Shown: one piece after another, positions 8,745-17,547 of the stretch | Layout of the letters: every line of letters starts with the position of its first letter | Numbering within the stretch: position 1 is the stretch's first letter | Assembly (NCBI GenBank): GCA_963834755.1 | Contig: CAWICQ010000010.1 | Location: forward strand, 434,001-498,000 | Reading direction: 5' to 3' | DNA: 64,000 bases | Source of the DNA: Dokdonella_A sp963834755 | Lineage (GTDB): Bacteria; Pseudomonadota; Gammaproteobacteria; Xanthomonadales; Rhodanobacteraceae | Notes under the pieces: generated by a model | Database searches by the model: none | Told to the model about the DNA's origin: nothing | Seen by the model: only the letters and a program-made list of their open reading frames with translations | Made by a program: the position numbers and the translations under genes

Positions 8745-9515
8745 TCAGAACGCCTTGGTGATGCTGAGCACGCCCGTCGCGCGGCCGAGATCCTCGCCGT
8801 CGGGATTCGTGTAGATGTTCCGGTCGGCGTTGGTGTCGTAGTAGCCGAGCGCAACGGACACGCCGTTGGCGAAGTTCTTGGTGATGCCGAGCTTCCAGTC
8901 CGTGTAGTCGGCAGCGCCGAAGTGCTGGATGCGCTGGTGGCCGACGTGCGCGTTGAGCACCCAGGTTGGCGTGAATTCCCAGTTCGCCGAGAGATCGAGA
9001 TAGTCGCTGTGCTTGGAATCGGCGAAGCCAAACGCGTTGGTGAACGCGTGCGAATATTTCAGCGTGACGATGGACCAGCCGATGCCGATGTAGGCCTCGG
9101 TCGTGTACGGCCGCGTGAAACCGTGCGGATAATCGCCCGGGTAGTAATACGTATACAGGCCGAGATCGAGCTTCCAAACGTCGGCGAACGGGATGCGCCA
9201 GCCGGCATAAAGATCGATCTCGAGGCTGTTCGAAATGCGCGCATCCGATGCGGACAGATCGGACAGCCAACTCACGTTGCTACCCCAGCCGCCGACGTAC
9301 CAGCTGTCGGCGCTGCCGTACTCGGCGCCGGCCTGCAGCGCGGGATCCTCGCTCGTCTGCGACAAGCCGCGGAAGAGATAGTCGTTGACGATGGAGACGC
9401 TGCCGGTCAGCGCCGGGCCCGGCGACGCGGGCGCATCTTGCGCCTTGGCGCGCGAGACCCAGAGCGAGACAACAGCGACAAGCAGGAATGGAACTAGAGC
9501 GGTCGAAGGATGCAT
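8745..9515 (-). CDS. TorF family putative outer-membrane porin
   Basis: A 256-residue protein with a signal peptide ending AKAQ. The beta-strand-rich mature part contains GSVSIVNDYLFRGLSQT near the N-terminus, the hallmark of the TorF/Gcw_chp family, and ends GVLSITKAF with a terminal Phe, as expected for an outer-membrane barrel. It is the first gene of the glnK-amtB operon, a common arrangement in Xanthomonadales. It probably serves as an outer-membrane entry for a nitrogen compound, but its substrate is unknown. The start at 9515 gives a clean signal peptide. The frame continues upstream to 9713, but that extension has no such character. Confidence 0.8.
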   Translation of the reverse strand: MHPSTALVPFLLVAVVSLWVSRAKAQDAPASPGPALTGSVSIVNDYLFRGLSQTSEDPALQAGAEYGSADSWYVGGWGSNVSWLSDLSASDARISNSLEIDLYAGWRIPFADVWKLDLGLYTYYYPGDYPHGFTRPYTTEAYIGIGWSIVTLKYSHAFTNAFGFADSKHSDYLDLSANWEFTPTWVLNAHVGHQRIQHFGAADYTDWKLGITKNFANGVSVALGYYDTNADRNIYTNPDGEDLGRATGVLSITKAF

Positions 9516-9731
9516 GCGGGACTCCGATCGTGGCGAGGGACGGGCGAGCCGCAACTCGCGCTCACGCGCGGCGGCTTCCCTGCCTGACGGCCCAGGTGCT
9601 GCGAGGCTGTTTCGCCTCTTGTGTCCGCCGCATCCCGCGGCGCGCGCCATTGGCGCCCCTCTCCCGATCCGCCGCGATCCTTCGCGGCGTGCAGATTCGA
9701 TTGCGCGGATCAACTCACGCGCAGAGCTTCG

Positions 9732-10439
9732 TCATCGGGCCGGATGCGCGAGCGCAAGGCCGATGCCGGCGCCGAGCAAACAGCTGCCGGCCGCCGCATC
9801 GGTCACGCGCGCCAGACGCGGGCGCGCAACGAGCAGCGCGCCACCGCGCGCGGCGAGCCACGCATAGCCGGCGAGGACGAAGAATTCGGAGACGATGCTG
9901 GTGACCGCGAGCACGAAGATTTGCGGCGCAATCGGCTGCGATGGTTCGACGAACTGAGGCAGCAGCGCCGTGAAGAAGAGAATCGCTTTCGGATTGGCGA
10001 GCTGCAGGAGCACGCCTTGCCGCCACATTCGAAGCTTTGTTGGAACGCGTCTGTCCCTCACCCACCGCTCGCCCGGCGAGCGGTCCCCCGTCTCCCGCTG
10101 CGCGGGCGAGGGAAGATGGTCGGCGGTCTGCAACCGCCCGCTTCCTTGACCGCGCAAGGCGTCGCGCCATGCGCTGAGCCCGAGCCAGGTGAGATAGGCG
10201 ACGCCGAGCCACTTGAGCGCGATGAATACGGGCGCTGCGAACGCGACCAGCGTTGCGAGCCCGACCGCCGAAGCCGCGAACCAGACCGTGTTGCCGCTGA
10301 GGATGCCAAGGTTCGCCGCAACGGCTTTGTTTGCGCCGTGCCGCATCGCCTGGCCGACCACGTACAGCACCGCGGGGCCAGGCACCAACGCGGCGGTCGT
10401 TGCGGTGATGAAAAAGGCGAGCCAGAGATGCGTAGTCAT
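9732..10439 (-). CDS. LysE/RhtB family amino-acid exporter with a repeat-derived insert
   Basis: A 235-residue inner-membrane exporter with about six spans. LVPGPAVLYVVGQAMRHG near the N-terminus is the LysE/RhtB signature, and RQGVLLQLANPKAILFF opens the second half. Family members are usually about 205-210 residues. The excess of about 30 residues lies in the cytoplasmic loop between the halves and is encoded by a copy of the CCCTCACCC...CTCCCG dispersed repeat (10055-10114), which keeps the frame open. The start at 10439 (MTTHLWLAFF) fits the family; upstream in-frame codons come from another repeat copy. Confidence 0.85.
   Translation of the reverse strand: MTTHLWLAFFITATTAALVPGPAVLYVVGQAMRHGANKAVAANLGILSGNTVWFAASAVGLATLVAFAAPVFIALKWLGVAYLTWLGLSAWRDALRGQGSGRLQTADHLPSPAQRETGDRSPGERWVRDRRVPTKLRMWRQGVLLQLANPKAILFFTALLPQFVEPSQPIAPQIFVLAVTSIVSEFFVLAGYAWLAARGGALLVARPRLARVTDAAAGSCLLGAGIGLALAHPAR
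10055..10114. repeat. Dispersed GC-rich palindromic repeat inside the LysE gene
   Basis: It begins CCCTCACCCACCG and contains CCGCTCGCC-C-GGCGAGCGG and CTCCCGCTGCGCGGGCGAG. It matches the other CCCTCACCC...CTCTCCCG copies in this window, but this one lies within a coding sequence. Confidence 0.75.
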
Positions 10440-10476
10440 GTCTTCGGCGAGGTTCCCTCGTCTGCAGCTTCGTGGT

Positions 10477-10519
10477 CCTTCACCCCGGCCCTCTCCCACA
10501 AGCGGGAGAGGGAGTGAAG
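10477..10519. repeat. Dispersed GC-rich palindromic repeat, glnA downstream copy
   Basis: CCTTCACCCCGGCCCTCTCCC, then the hairpin CTCTCCC-ACAA-GCGGGAGAG and GGAGTGAAG. It lies between the ends of the LysE and glnA transcription units and may double as the glnA 3' hairpin. Confidence 0.75.
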
Positions 10520-10547
10520 CGTCGCGTTCAGGCGTGACGGGCTTTTG

Positions 10548-11957
10548 CTAGATGGCGTAGTACATCTGGTACTCGAGCGGATGCGTCGCAGCACGGAAGC
10601 GCGTGACCTCCTGCATCTTGAGATCGATGTAGCCGTCGATGAGATCGTCGGTGAACACGCCGCCGGCCTTGAGGAACGCGCGATCCTTGTCGAGCGCTTC
10701 GAGCGCCTGATCGAGCGAATGACAGACGGTCGGGATGTTCTTCTCTTCTTCGGGCGGCAGGTCGTACAGGTCCTTGTCGGACGGCGCGCCCGGATCGATC
10801 TTGTTCAAGATGCCGTCGAGGCCCGCCATCATCAGCGCGGTGAAAGTGAGGTAACCCGAATTCACCGGATCCGGGAAACGCACCTCGATGCGACGTCCTT
10901 TCGGGCTGTGCACGAACGGAATGCGGCAGCTCGCCGAACGGTTTCGCGCCGAATACGCCAGCATCACCGGCGCTTCGAAACCCGGCACGAGGCGTTTGTA
11001 GCTGTTCGTCGTCGAGTTCGAGAACGCGTTGATCGCGCGCGCGTGCTTGAAGATGCCGCCGATGTAGTAGAGCGCCGTCTGCGAGAGTCCGCCGTAGAGA
11101 TCGCCGGCGAAAAGATTCTGGCCGTTCTTGGCCAGCGACTGATGCACGTGCATGCCCGAACCGTTGTCGCCGACGATGGGCTTGGGCATGAACGTCGCGG
11201 TCTTGCCGTTCTGGTGCGCGACGTTCTTGATCACGTACTTCATCATGATCAGCTCGTCGGCCTTCTTCACCAGCGTCGAGAACTTCGTGCCGATTTCGCA
11301 CTGACCCGCGGTCGCGACTTCATGGTGATGCACTTCGACGGTGAGTCCGACCTGCTCGAGCACCGCGCACATCTCGCTGCGCAGATCCTGCAACGAATCG
11401 ACCGGAGGCACGGGGAAATAGCCGCCCTTGATGCCCGGCCGCTGACCCGAATTGCCGCCTTCGAAATTGCGATTCGACGACCACGCACCTTCCTCGGAGC
11501 CGATCTCGTAGGCGACGCGGTTCATGTCGTTCTGGAAGCGGACCGAATCGAAGATGAAGAACTCGGGTTCCGGACCGAAGAACGCGGTGTCGGCGATGCC
11601 GGTCGATTTCAGATAAGCCTCGCCGCGACGCGCGACCGAACGCGGATCGCGCGCATACGCCTGCATCGTGCTCGGCTCGAGCACGTCGCATTGCAGCAGC
11701 AGGGTCTTGCGCGCCGCGAACGGATCGATGGCGGCCGTCGACGGATCGGGCATCAACACCATGTCCGACTCGTTGATGCCCTTCCAGCCCGAGATCGACG
11801 AGCCGTCGAACATCTTGCCGTCCTCGAACGTCGACTCGTCGATGGCGTGGGTCGGAAAACTCACATGATGCTGCTTGCCAAGCATGTCGGCGAAGCGGAA
11901 ATCGACGAACTCGACCGCGTTTTCCTTGATCAGCTTCAACACGTTCTGGGTGGCCAT
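10548..11957 (-). CDS. glnA: Glutamine synthetase, type I
   Basis: A 469-residue GSI subunit of full length. MFDGSSISGWKGINESDM is the N-terminal signature, EPEFFIFD and the EVHHHEVATAGQCEIG stretch carry metal- and substrate-binding residues, GDNGSGMHVHQS binds ATP and glutamate, and KDLYDLPPEEEK carries the tyrosine adenylylated by GlnE in type I-beta enzymes. It condenses ammonium and glutamate in the cytoplasmic dodecamer. A sigma-54 promoter and two NtrC-type sites lie directly upstream, so nitrogen limitation should induce it. It is divergent from uppP. Confidence 0.97.
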   Translation of the reverse strand: MATQNVLKLIKENAVEFVDFRFADMLGKQHHVSFPTHAIDESTFEDGKMFDGSSISGWKGINESDMVLMPDPSTAAIDPFAARKTLLLQCDVLEPSTMQAYARDPRSVARRGEAYLKSTGIADTAFFGPEPEFFIFDSVRFQNDMNRVAYEIGSEEGAWSSNRNFEGGNSGQRPGIKGGYFPVPPVDSLQDLRSEMCAVLEQVGLTVEVHHHEVATAGQCEIGTKFSTLVKKADELIMMKYVIKNVAHQNGKTATFMPKPIVGDNGSGMHVHQSLAKNGQNLFAGDLYGGLSQTALYYIGGIFKHARAINAFSNSTTNSYKRLVPGFEAPVMLAYSARNRSASCRIPFVHSPKGRRIEVRFPDPVNSGYLTFTALMMAGLDGILNKIDPGAPSDKDLYDLPPEEEKNIPTVCHSLDQALEALDKDRAFLKAGGVFTDDLIDGYIDLKMQEVTRFRAATHPLEYQMYYAI

Positions 11958-11995
11958 CCCGTATCCTTTGAAAATGGTTGTAGTGCCTGATGACG

Positions 11996-12011
11996 AGCAA
12001 GCGGTGTGCCA
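11996..12011 (-). promoter_or_regulatory. Sigma-54 (-24/-12) promoter of glnA
   Basis: The minus strand reads TGGCAC-ACCGC-TTGCT, a full match to the RpoN consensus TGGCAC-N5-TTGCW. The transcript would start near 11984, about 27 bases before the glnA ATG. Together with the NtrC-like sites upstream it defines a classic nitrogen-regulated promoter. Confidence 0.85.
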
Positions 12012-12071
12012 CGCTGCCGGTTGGATAAAATCGCAGAAAATCAATTGGATATGCGTCGACTGTGTTTCGTC

Positions 12072-12119
12072 GATGCACTTCTTTGGTGCGTATATTGAAT
12101 CGAAATCACCGGAACGGTG
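12072..12119. promoter_or_regulatory. Paired NtrC enhancer sites upstream of glnA
   Basis: TGCACTTCTTTGGTGCG (12072-12088) and ATCACCGGAACGGTGCA (12103-12119) both match the NtrC dyad TGCAC-N6-GGTGC. They are 31 bases apart, about three helical turns, and lie roughly 95 and 127 bases upstream of the predicted glnA start. This closely parallels the E. coli glnA enhancer. They also lie close to the uppP start at 12208 on the other strand. Confidence 0.75.
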
Positions 12120-12207
12120 CATCGCCGTTCACCCATTTCCGCCGCATTCCGAATGGCGTTCTCGCCTATTCTTGGCGCCTCTCTCCTGACTCGGCGGCCT
12201 GGCGAAC

Positions 12208-12996
12208 GTGAGCGATTTGTTCAACCCCATCCTGCTCGGGATCATCGAAGGCATTACCGAATTCCTGCCGATCTCGAGCACCGGCCATCTGCTGATCGCC
12301 GAACACTGGCTCGGTCATCGCTCGGAGGTTTTCAATGTCGTGATCCAGGCCGGCGCGATCCTCGCCGTGGTCTTGATCTACCGCGAGCGGCTCTGGCAAC
12401 TCGCAACCGGTCTTCGCGACGCGCGCAATCGCGATTACGCGACGAAGCTCGCCGTCGCATTCGCGATCACCGCGGCGCTCGGCTTTGCCGCGACGCAACT
12501 CGGATTCAAGCTGCCCGACTCGCTGACGCCGGTCGCCTGGGCACTGATCTTCGGCGGCCTCTGGATGATCGCTGCGGAAACGCTCGCGGCGCGTCAGCCG
12601 GAACGCAGCGAGATCACCTGGCGCGTCGCGATTCTGGTCGGCTTGGCGCAAGTCGTCGCCGGAATCTTTCCGGGCACGTCGCGCTCGGCGGCAACGATCT
12701 TCGTCGCGATGCTGGCCGGCACCGGCAACCGCGCGGCGGCGACCGAATTCGCGTTCCTGGTCGGCATCCCGACCATGTTCGCCGCCAGCGGATACGAATT
12801 GTTGAAGGCGCAAAAAGCCGGCGGCGCGCACGAGGATTGGAGCGCGCTCGCGATCGCATTCGTCGTCTCGCTGATCACCGCATTCGTCGCGGTCAAGTGG
12901 CTGCTCGGCTACATTCGAACGCACCGCTTCACGGCGTTCGCGGTGTATCGCATCGTGCTCGGGATTGCGCTGTTGATCGCACTGCCAGCGAGCTAG
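12208..12996 (+). CDS. uppP: Undecaprenyl-diphosphate phosphatase
   Basis: A 262-residue inner-membrane protein starting at GTG 12208. It shows the two BacA/UppP signatures: GIIEGITEFLPISSTGHLLIA (E/Q-rich motif with the active-site Ser/His) near residues 11-31 and GIFPGTSRSAATI near 150, plus about eight hydrophobic spans. It dephosphorylates undecaprenyl pyrophosphate to recycle the lipid carrier for peptidoglycan. The upstream region is shared with the divergent glnA enhancer. Confidence 0.95.
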   Translation: MSDLFNPILLGIIEGITEFLPISSTGHLLIAEHWLGHRSEVFNVVIQAGAILAVVLIYRERLWQLATGLRDARNRDYATKLAVAFAITAALGFAATQLGFKLPDSLTPVAWALIFGGLWMIAAETLAARQPERSEITWRVAILVGLAQVVAGIFPGTSRSAATIFVAMLAGTGNRAAATEFAFLVGIPTMFAASGYELLKAQKAGGAHEDWSALAIAFVVSLITAFVAVKWLLGYIRTHRFTAFAVYRIVLGIALLIALPAS

Positions 12997-13058
12997 GCGG
13001 AATCGACGAATCGCCGCGAAACGTTCGACCGATCGATCGAGCCGTTCGGAATCCGTCG

Positions 13059-14372
13059 TTACACGCCCGCGGCGTGGTTGAAATCGCCGATCGCGGGGAC
13101 TAGCGCCGTCAACGCTTCGCGCTCGACTTCGGTCAGATACGGATTCCAGATGTCCATCAGCATGACCACGCGCGTGCGTCCGCTGCGGTTCCACGCTTCG
13201 TGCTCGAACGTATCGTCGAACGTGAAGCAGCGCCCTTCCTCCCAGCCGTGCGATTCGCCGCCGACGACGAGCGCGCAATCCTCCGGAACGATCAAGGCCA
13301 GGTGCGTGACGAGCCGCGTGTTGGTCACGCCATGATGCGGCAGGATGTGCGAGCCTGCGGTCAGCACCGAATAGCAGACTTCGGGCGAATGATCGCGCAC
13401 GTGGCAAAGCGGCACGTTTTCGAGCGCGGCCGACGTCTCGGGACAGCGCCGATGGTTTTCGTCGTAGCGCGTGCCGTGGCGGAAAAGGAAAAACGCATTC
13501 CAGACCGGCGGGCCGTTCGCGTTGGCGAGATGTCCTTCGACCTTGTCCGAGTCGAAGTGACCTAGAAATGGCTCGAAACCGTTATCGGCTGCAAGCACCG
13601 CGAGCATCTCCTCGCGGATCGCCGGCATCTTCGCCTCGAGCGTCGCATACCAGGGAAAGAGTTCCGCTTCGTAGAATTTCTTGGTCGGCAGATCCGGAAA
13701 ATAGAGGAATTTCGGACGCTGTTTTGGATCCGGATAGTTCGCGGGCAGCTCGGTGAGATACACGGCCAGGCATTTTTCGACGCGCGCCAGCGCCGCCGCT
13801 CCGTGGCGCTCGCGCAGCGGCGCCAGGACATTCGCGAACAAGCGCCGGCGGCCCGCCGCCACCGAGCGCATTGCGTGCAAGACGAGCGGTCGAAGGCCCG
13901 GCGCCGTGGTCGCATCGCTAAGCCATTGCCCGGCGCCTTGCGCGGCGAAGACCGCGCCGAAGTAGAGCGGCAACGCATCGTTGGCGCGACCGGCGTGCTC
14001 GAGCACTTCGGCCAGACGCAGCCGCGCGACGAAAAGATCGGGCGCAACCCGGAGCGCCGCGCGCAGCGATTCGATCGATTGATCCAGTCGGCCGAGCGCA
14101 GCGTAGGTCACGCCGAGATTGGTCAGCGTCGCCGGATCGTCCGCGCGGATGCCGCGCGCGCGCTCGAGCAGTGCGAGCGCCTGCGCATAGCGTCCGCGCT
14201 CGTGCGCACAGATCGCGACGAAATTCAGCGCGCCGGTTTCGGTGGGCGCATCGCGCAGGATTTGGAGAAACGCCTGCTCGGCCTCGAGGATCTTGCCGCT
14301 GTCGGCGAGTCTTCGCGCTTCGCCGATACGCGCGGCGACGTCGGGCGTGCGCGCGGTGGATGCTTCACTCAT
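13059..14372 (-). CDS. TPR-repeat aspartyl/asparaginyl beta-hydroxylase
   Basis: A 437-residue soluble protein. Residues 1 to about 140 are TPR units (AEQAFLQILRDAPTETGALN, then ALLERARGIRADDPATLTNL). The C-terminal half is an Asp/Asn beta-hydroxylase domain: PHHGVTNTRLVTHLAL carries the first iron-binding His, and FDDTFEHEAWN the second, each in the family position. This predicts an Fe(II)/2-oxoglutarate dioxygenase that hydroxylates a side chain of an unknown protein or peptide. The TPR part suggests a protein partner. It is followed on the same strand by a PEBP gene and another TPR protein. Confidence 0.85.
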   Translation of the reverse strand: MSEASTARTPDVAARIGEARRLADSGKILEAEQAFLQILRDAPTETGALNFVAICAHERGRYAQALALLERARGIRADDPATLTNLGVTYAALGRLDQSIESLRAALRVAPDLFVARLRLAEVLEHAGRANDALPLYFGAVFAAQGAGQWLSDATTAPGLRPLVLHAMRSVAAGRRRLFANVLAPLRERHGAAALARVEKCLAVYLTELPANYPDPKQRPKFLYFPDLPTKKFYEAELFPWYATLEAKMPAIREEMLAVLAADNGFEPFLGHFDSDKVEGHLANANGPPVWNAFFLFRHGTRYDENHRRCPETSAALENVPLCHVRDHSPEVCYSVLTAGSHILPHHGVTNTRLVTHLALIVPEDCALVVGGESHGWEEGRCFTFDDTFEHEAWNRSGRTRVVMLMDIWNPYLTEVEREALTALVPAIGDFNHAAGV

Positions 14373-14452
14373 GCTCGGAATGCCGGATTGCCTCGGCGCA
14401 TGCTAGCAAGGAATCGCGAAGACATCCGCGCGACTTGGGCGCGGTCGCGCTC

Positions 14453-15085
14453 TCAGCGCCGCAACGCGGCGTTCAACGTGTAGGTGCCGGTGATAGCCGC
14501 TTCGGCGAGCACGTGACCTTGCATCCCCGCGCGCGCGTCGGCGACGCTGAATCGGCCGGAAATGCCGAGCGTCGGCACGTCGAGCGCATAGACGCGAAAG
14601 TGATAGTGATGCGTGAGATCATCGTTCCATGGCGGACACGGGCCGTCATAGCCGAAATAGTCGCCCGACATCGCCGCATCGCCGGAAAACCAGCCGGTGA
14701 AATCATTGATGCCCTGCTTCGCCCCGGGCGGTCCGTGCGGATTCTGTCGCCCGTGCGGGACCACGCCTTCGGCGCAACTGCCCGTGCCGAGCTCGCGGCA
14801 TTCGAGCGGAATATCGACCATGACCCAGTGCACGAACTCGGTCCGCGCGAGCGACGCGGGCACGTGACGGCCTTCCTTGTTCACATCATCGCCGCGCGTC
14901 GGCACGTCGGTGTCGATGCACATCAGGACGAACGAGCGCGCGTCGGCCGGCACGTCGGACCAGGCAAGATGCGGATTCCGGTTCGGCGCAAACACCGTCG
15001 GCTCGCCGTTCGGACCCGGCTTGCCGAACGCGAATTCGTCGTGAATCGGCTGCATGTGCGCCATATCATCGCTGCGGATGCGCAT
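14453..15085 (-). CDS. YbhB/YbcL-type phosphatidylethanolamine-binding protein
   Basis: A roughly 210-residue PEBP-fold protein. It contains HLAWSDVPADARSFVLMCIDTDVP, where the DxDxP-type stretch is the ligand-site signature, then FVHWVMVDIP and GYDGPCPPWNDD, followed by HHYHFRVYALD. These follow the order of the bacterial Raf-kinase-inhibitor-like family. The molecular function of bacterial members is poorly known. GAGAG lies six bases before the ATG at 15085, which favours this start over the ATG two codons upstream. No signal peptide is seen. Confidence 0.85.
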   Translation of the reverse strand: MRIRSDDMAHMQPIHDEFAFGKPGPNGEPTVFAPNRNPHLAWSDVPADARSFVLMCIDTDVPTRGDDVNKEGRHVPASLARTEFVHWVMVDIPLECRELGTGSCAEGVVPHGRQNPHGPPGAKQGINDFTGWFSGDAAMSGDYFGYDGPCPPWNDDLTHHYHFRVYALDVPTLGISGRFSVADARAGMQGHVLAEAAITGTYTLNAALRR

Positions 15086-15228
15086 GGTCATCTCTCAAGG
15101 ATTTGGAAGCGCCGTCGCGCGGCACGAGTCGAAAGGTACAACGAGGCCGCGGAATGTGCGATGAGCTTTACAGCCTTCACCGAACCGCGCACCGGGTTTC
15201 GTCGAGCATCCGCCATCGCGCTGGCATC

Positions 15229-17316
15229 TCATCGCGCCGCGGTGAGCACGGCAAAGGGTTCGGCCAGCGCTTCGCGATACGCTTCCCAGTGTCCTTGCGG
15301 AAAACGCACCGGCAAACCGCCAAGTCCGCGCGCCGCCGCGACGACATTCGCGCCGGGCTCCAATGTTTCGAGGCCAAGGAACCGTGCGAGCTCGGAGCCA
15401 TGCGTCGCGGGATCATCGAGCAACGGATCGGCCGCGACGACAAGCCGGCGCGGCTCGTCGAGCGCGTCCGCATAGTGCAGATGCTCGCGCGCGCGCGCGA
15501 GCCACTCGCTAAAGAGCGGCACATCCGCGCATGGAAATCCCTGTGCCCAGCCGAATGCGAGCCAGTTGAGCAACGCATCGCGCGGATCGCGCTCGACGAT
15601 GACGAGTCGCGTGCCCGGAAACGCGCGCCGCACGAGCGCGAGGAGATGCGCGTCCCAACGCGGCAGCCAATCGACCAGCGTGCGATCAAGCGCGACGCCG
15701 GCCGCATGCAGCGGTGCGAGATAGCGCGTGCGCAGCGCATCGCGATCGGCGTCGGTGAGATCGCCGCAGTAGTGCTGAAACCGCGGCTGGTTGAAATCGT
15801 CTGCGCGTTGCAGCGCACCGATGCGATCGCGCAGCACCGTGAGCCCCGGCTGATCCGCGAGCAACGCGGCGATGCGTTCCACGCCGCTGCCCGGTGTGCC
15901 GAGCAGAAGAACCGGCGCGTTCGCCCACGGCGCGCCGACCGGTTCGGTCAGTGCGATCTCGAGCTCGCGCCGCGGCATTTCCAGCGCGGGCATCGAAGCC
16001 GGCGTTCCTCGCTGCGCTTGGGCAAAGCAGCGCATCGCTTCCGACGCGTCGCCGGCGCGATCGTGCACGCGGCCTAGATAATTCCAGTACAAACGCTGCG
16101 GGCCTTGGCTCAACGGTTGCTGAACCAGACGATCGAGCAGTTCGCGCGCGTGTCCGTCATCGCCCGAGCGCATCAGCGCACGGATGCGCACGAGCATCAT
16201 CTCCGCATCGGCAGGTTGCGCGCCGAGAACGAGCTCGGCTTTCGCCTCCGCCGCATCGAGGCGATGCATGTGCTCATAGAGCAGAGCGAGTCGCGACTGC
16301 GCCAGCATGTCCGCTGGATTGCCCTCCGCGATCGCCTCCCAAGCGGCCGCGGCCTCGGGCAATCGCCCGATCAGCATCAGGAGATCCGCGCGTGCGGTGA
16401 GCACGTCGTAATCGCCCGGCACCCGCGCGAGATAGTCATCGTAGGCCGCGATCGCTTCGTCGTTATGACCCATGCGCATCAGCGACCACGCCAAGGCGCG
16501 CGCCGGCGCCGATTGCGCCGGGTCGAGCGCGAGCGCGGCGCGATAGGCGGCGACCGCGTCGGCATGCCGCTCTTCGGCACGAGCGACGTCGCCGAGGCCG
16601 ACGTGACCGGCGGATTCCGCGCGCGGAATCGCCAGCAACGCGCGGAAATGCGTTTCCGCTTCGCGCGGACGTTTCGCTTTCAGCGTCAGCGCACCGAGCG
16701 CCTGCAACGCCGGCTGCAGATCGGGTTTGACCTTTAGCGCATTCTGGAACGCCTTCTCGGCAAAGCTTTCGGTACCGCGCTCGATGAACGCGCGGCCGAG
16801 CGCCAACTGGATATTCGGGTCGTTCGGCGCGAGATCCGCGGCGCGACCGAGATGGCGCAACGCGGCATCGAGATCGCCGCGCTCCAGCAGCAGCGAGCCG
16901 AGGCCGGCCAGCGATTGCGCATCCTCGCCCGCACGCAGTGCGATCCGGAAATGATGCTCCGCTTCCTCGCGCTCGCCGCGCAACAGCGCAATCTGTCCGA
17001 GTCCCGCGTGTGCAGTGCCGATGTTCGGATCGAGCGCGAGCGCCTTCTCGTAATGCGCGCGCGCAGCGTCGAAGTCGCCGTCCTGGAAGCGCAGCGTGCC
17101 GAGCGTGAGCTCGATGTCCGCTTTCTCCGGCGCCAGCGCGTGCGCGCGCGTCAAAAGGCCCTGCGCTTCTTCCTTGGCGCCGCGTTGATGCCGCAACAGA
17201 CCGAGCAGATGCAGCGCCTCGGCGTCGTTCGGCTCGCCCTCGAGATGTTCGCGATAACCTTGTTCGGCTTCGTCCAGGCGTCCCAGGCGATGGAGTTCGA
17301 TCGATTCTTTGAGCAT
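15229..17316 (-). CDS. TPR-repeat protein with a sulfotransferase-like domain
   Basis: A 695-residue protein. Residues 1 to about 440 are about 12 TPR units (for example AEQGYREHLEGEPNDAEALH). From about 475 the sequence LLLGTPGSGVERIAALLADQ resembles the 5'-phosphosulfate loop of TPR-linked sulfotransferases, and RLVIVERDPRDALLNW near 595 fits the 3'-phosphate motif. PAPS-dependent sulfation is thus possible. However, the first loop has GSG where active enzymes usually have RSG, so activity is uncertain. The start at 17316 (MLKESIELHRLGRL) leads straight into the first TPR. Confidence 0.75.
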   Translation of the reverse strand: MLKESIELHRLGRLDEAEQGYREHLEGEPNDAEALHLLGLLRHQRGAKEEAQGLLTRAHALAPEKADIELTLGTLRFQDGDFDAARAHYEKALALDPNIGTAHAGLGQIALLRGEREEAEHHFRIALRAGEDAQSLAGLGSLLLERGDLDAALRHLGRAADLAPNDPNIQLALGRAFIERGTESFAEKAFQNALKVKPDLQPALQALGALTLKAKRPREAETHFRALLAIPRAESAGHVGLGDVARAEERHADAVAAYRAALALDPAQSAPARALAWSLMRMGHNDEAIAAYDDYLARVPGDYDVLTARADLLMLIGRLPEAAAAWEAIAEGNPADMLAQSRLALLYEHMHRLDAAEAKAELVLGAQPADAEMMLVRIRALMRSGDDGHARELLDRLVQQPLSQGPQRLYWNYLGRVHDRAGDASEAMRCFAQAQRGTPASMPALEMPRRELEIALTEPVGAPWANAPVLLLGTPGSGVERIAALLADQPGLTVLRDRIGALQRADDFNQPRFQHYCGDLTDADRDALRTRYLAPLHAAGVALDRTLVDWLPRWDAHLLALVRRAFPGTRLVIVERDPRDALLNWLAFGWAQGFPCADVPLFSEWLARAREHLHYADALDEPRRLVVAADPLLDDPATHGSELARFLGLETLEPGANVVAAARGLGGLPVRFPQGHWEAYREALAEPFAVLTAAR

Positions 17317-17547
17317 GACTGCCGGGTGGGTGTAGCTGTGAATGGAATGCGGAGCGCTTCGTCGTCGATGGCTGGGGCGGTCACGTGTTGGCACAACCCG
17401 CGGAAGAGCGTTTGGAATCGCCGCGCGACGGGTGTTTTTCGCGTCGAAAACCGCTGGCTACGCGAATTATGCCCGATGCGCGGCGACCCGCCGAATCCGT
17501 CCGCCTTCCGAAGGTTGCGCCGCGCGCCGCAAAACAGGCCTTCTTTG

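Noticed and set aside
6959..9031. A 690-codon minus-strand frame containing amtB with a long N-terminal extension
   Set aside because: The extension reads the porin and glnK genes in the wrong frame; the signal peptide at 8371 marks the true amtB start.
9545..9570. Possible sigma-54 promoter before the TorF-glnK-amtB operon
   Set aside because: The minus strand has GTGAGC-GCGAG-TTGCG, but the conserved GG of the -24 box is lost, so I do not call it.
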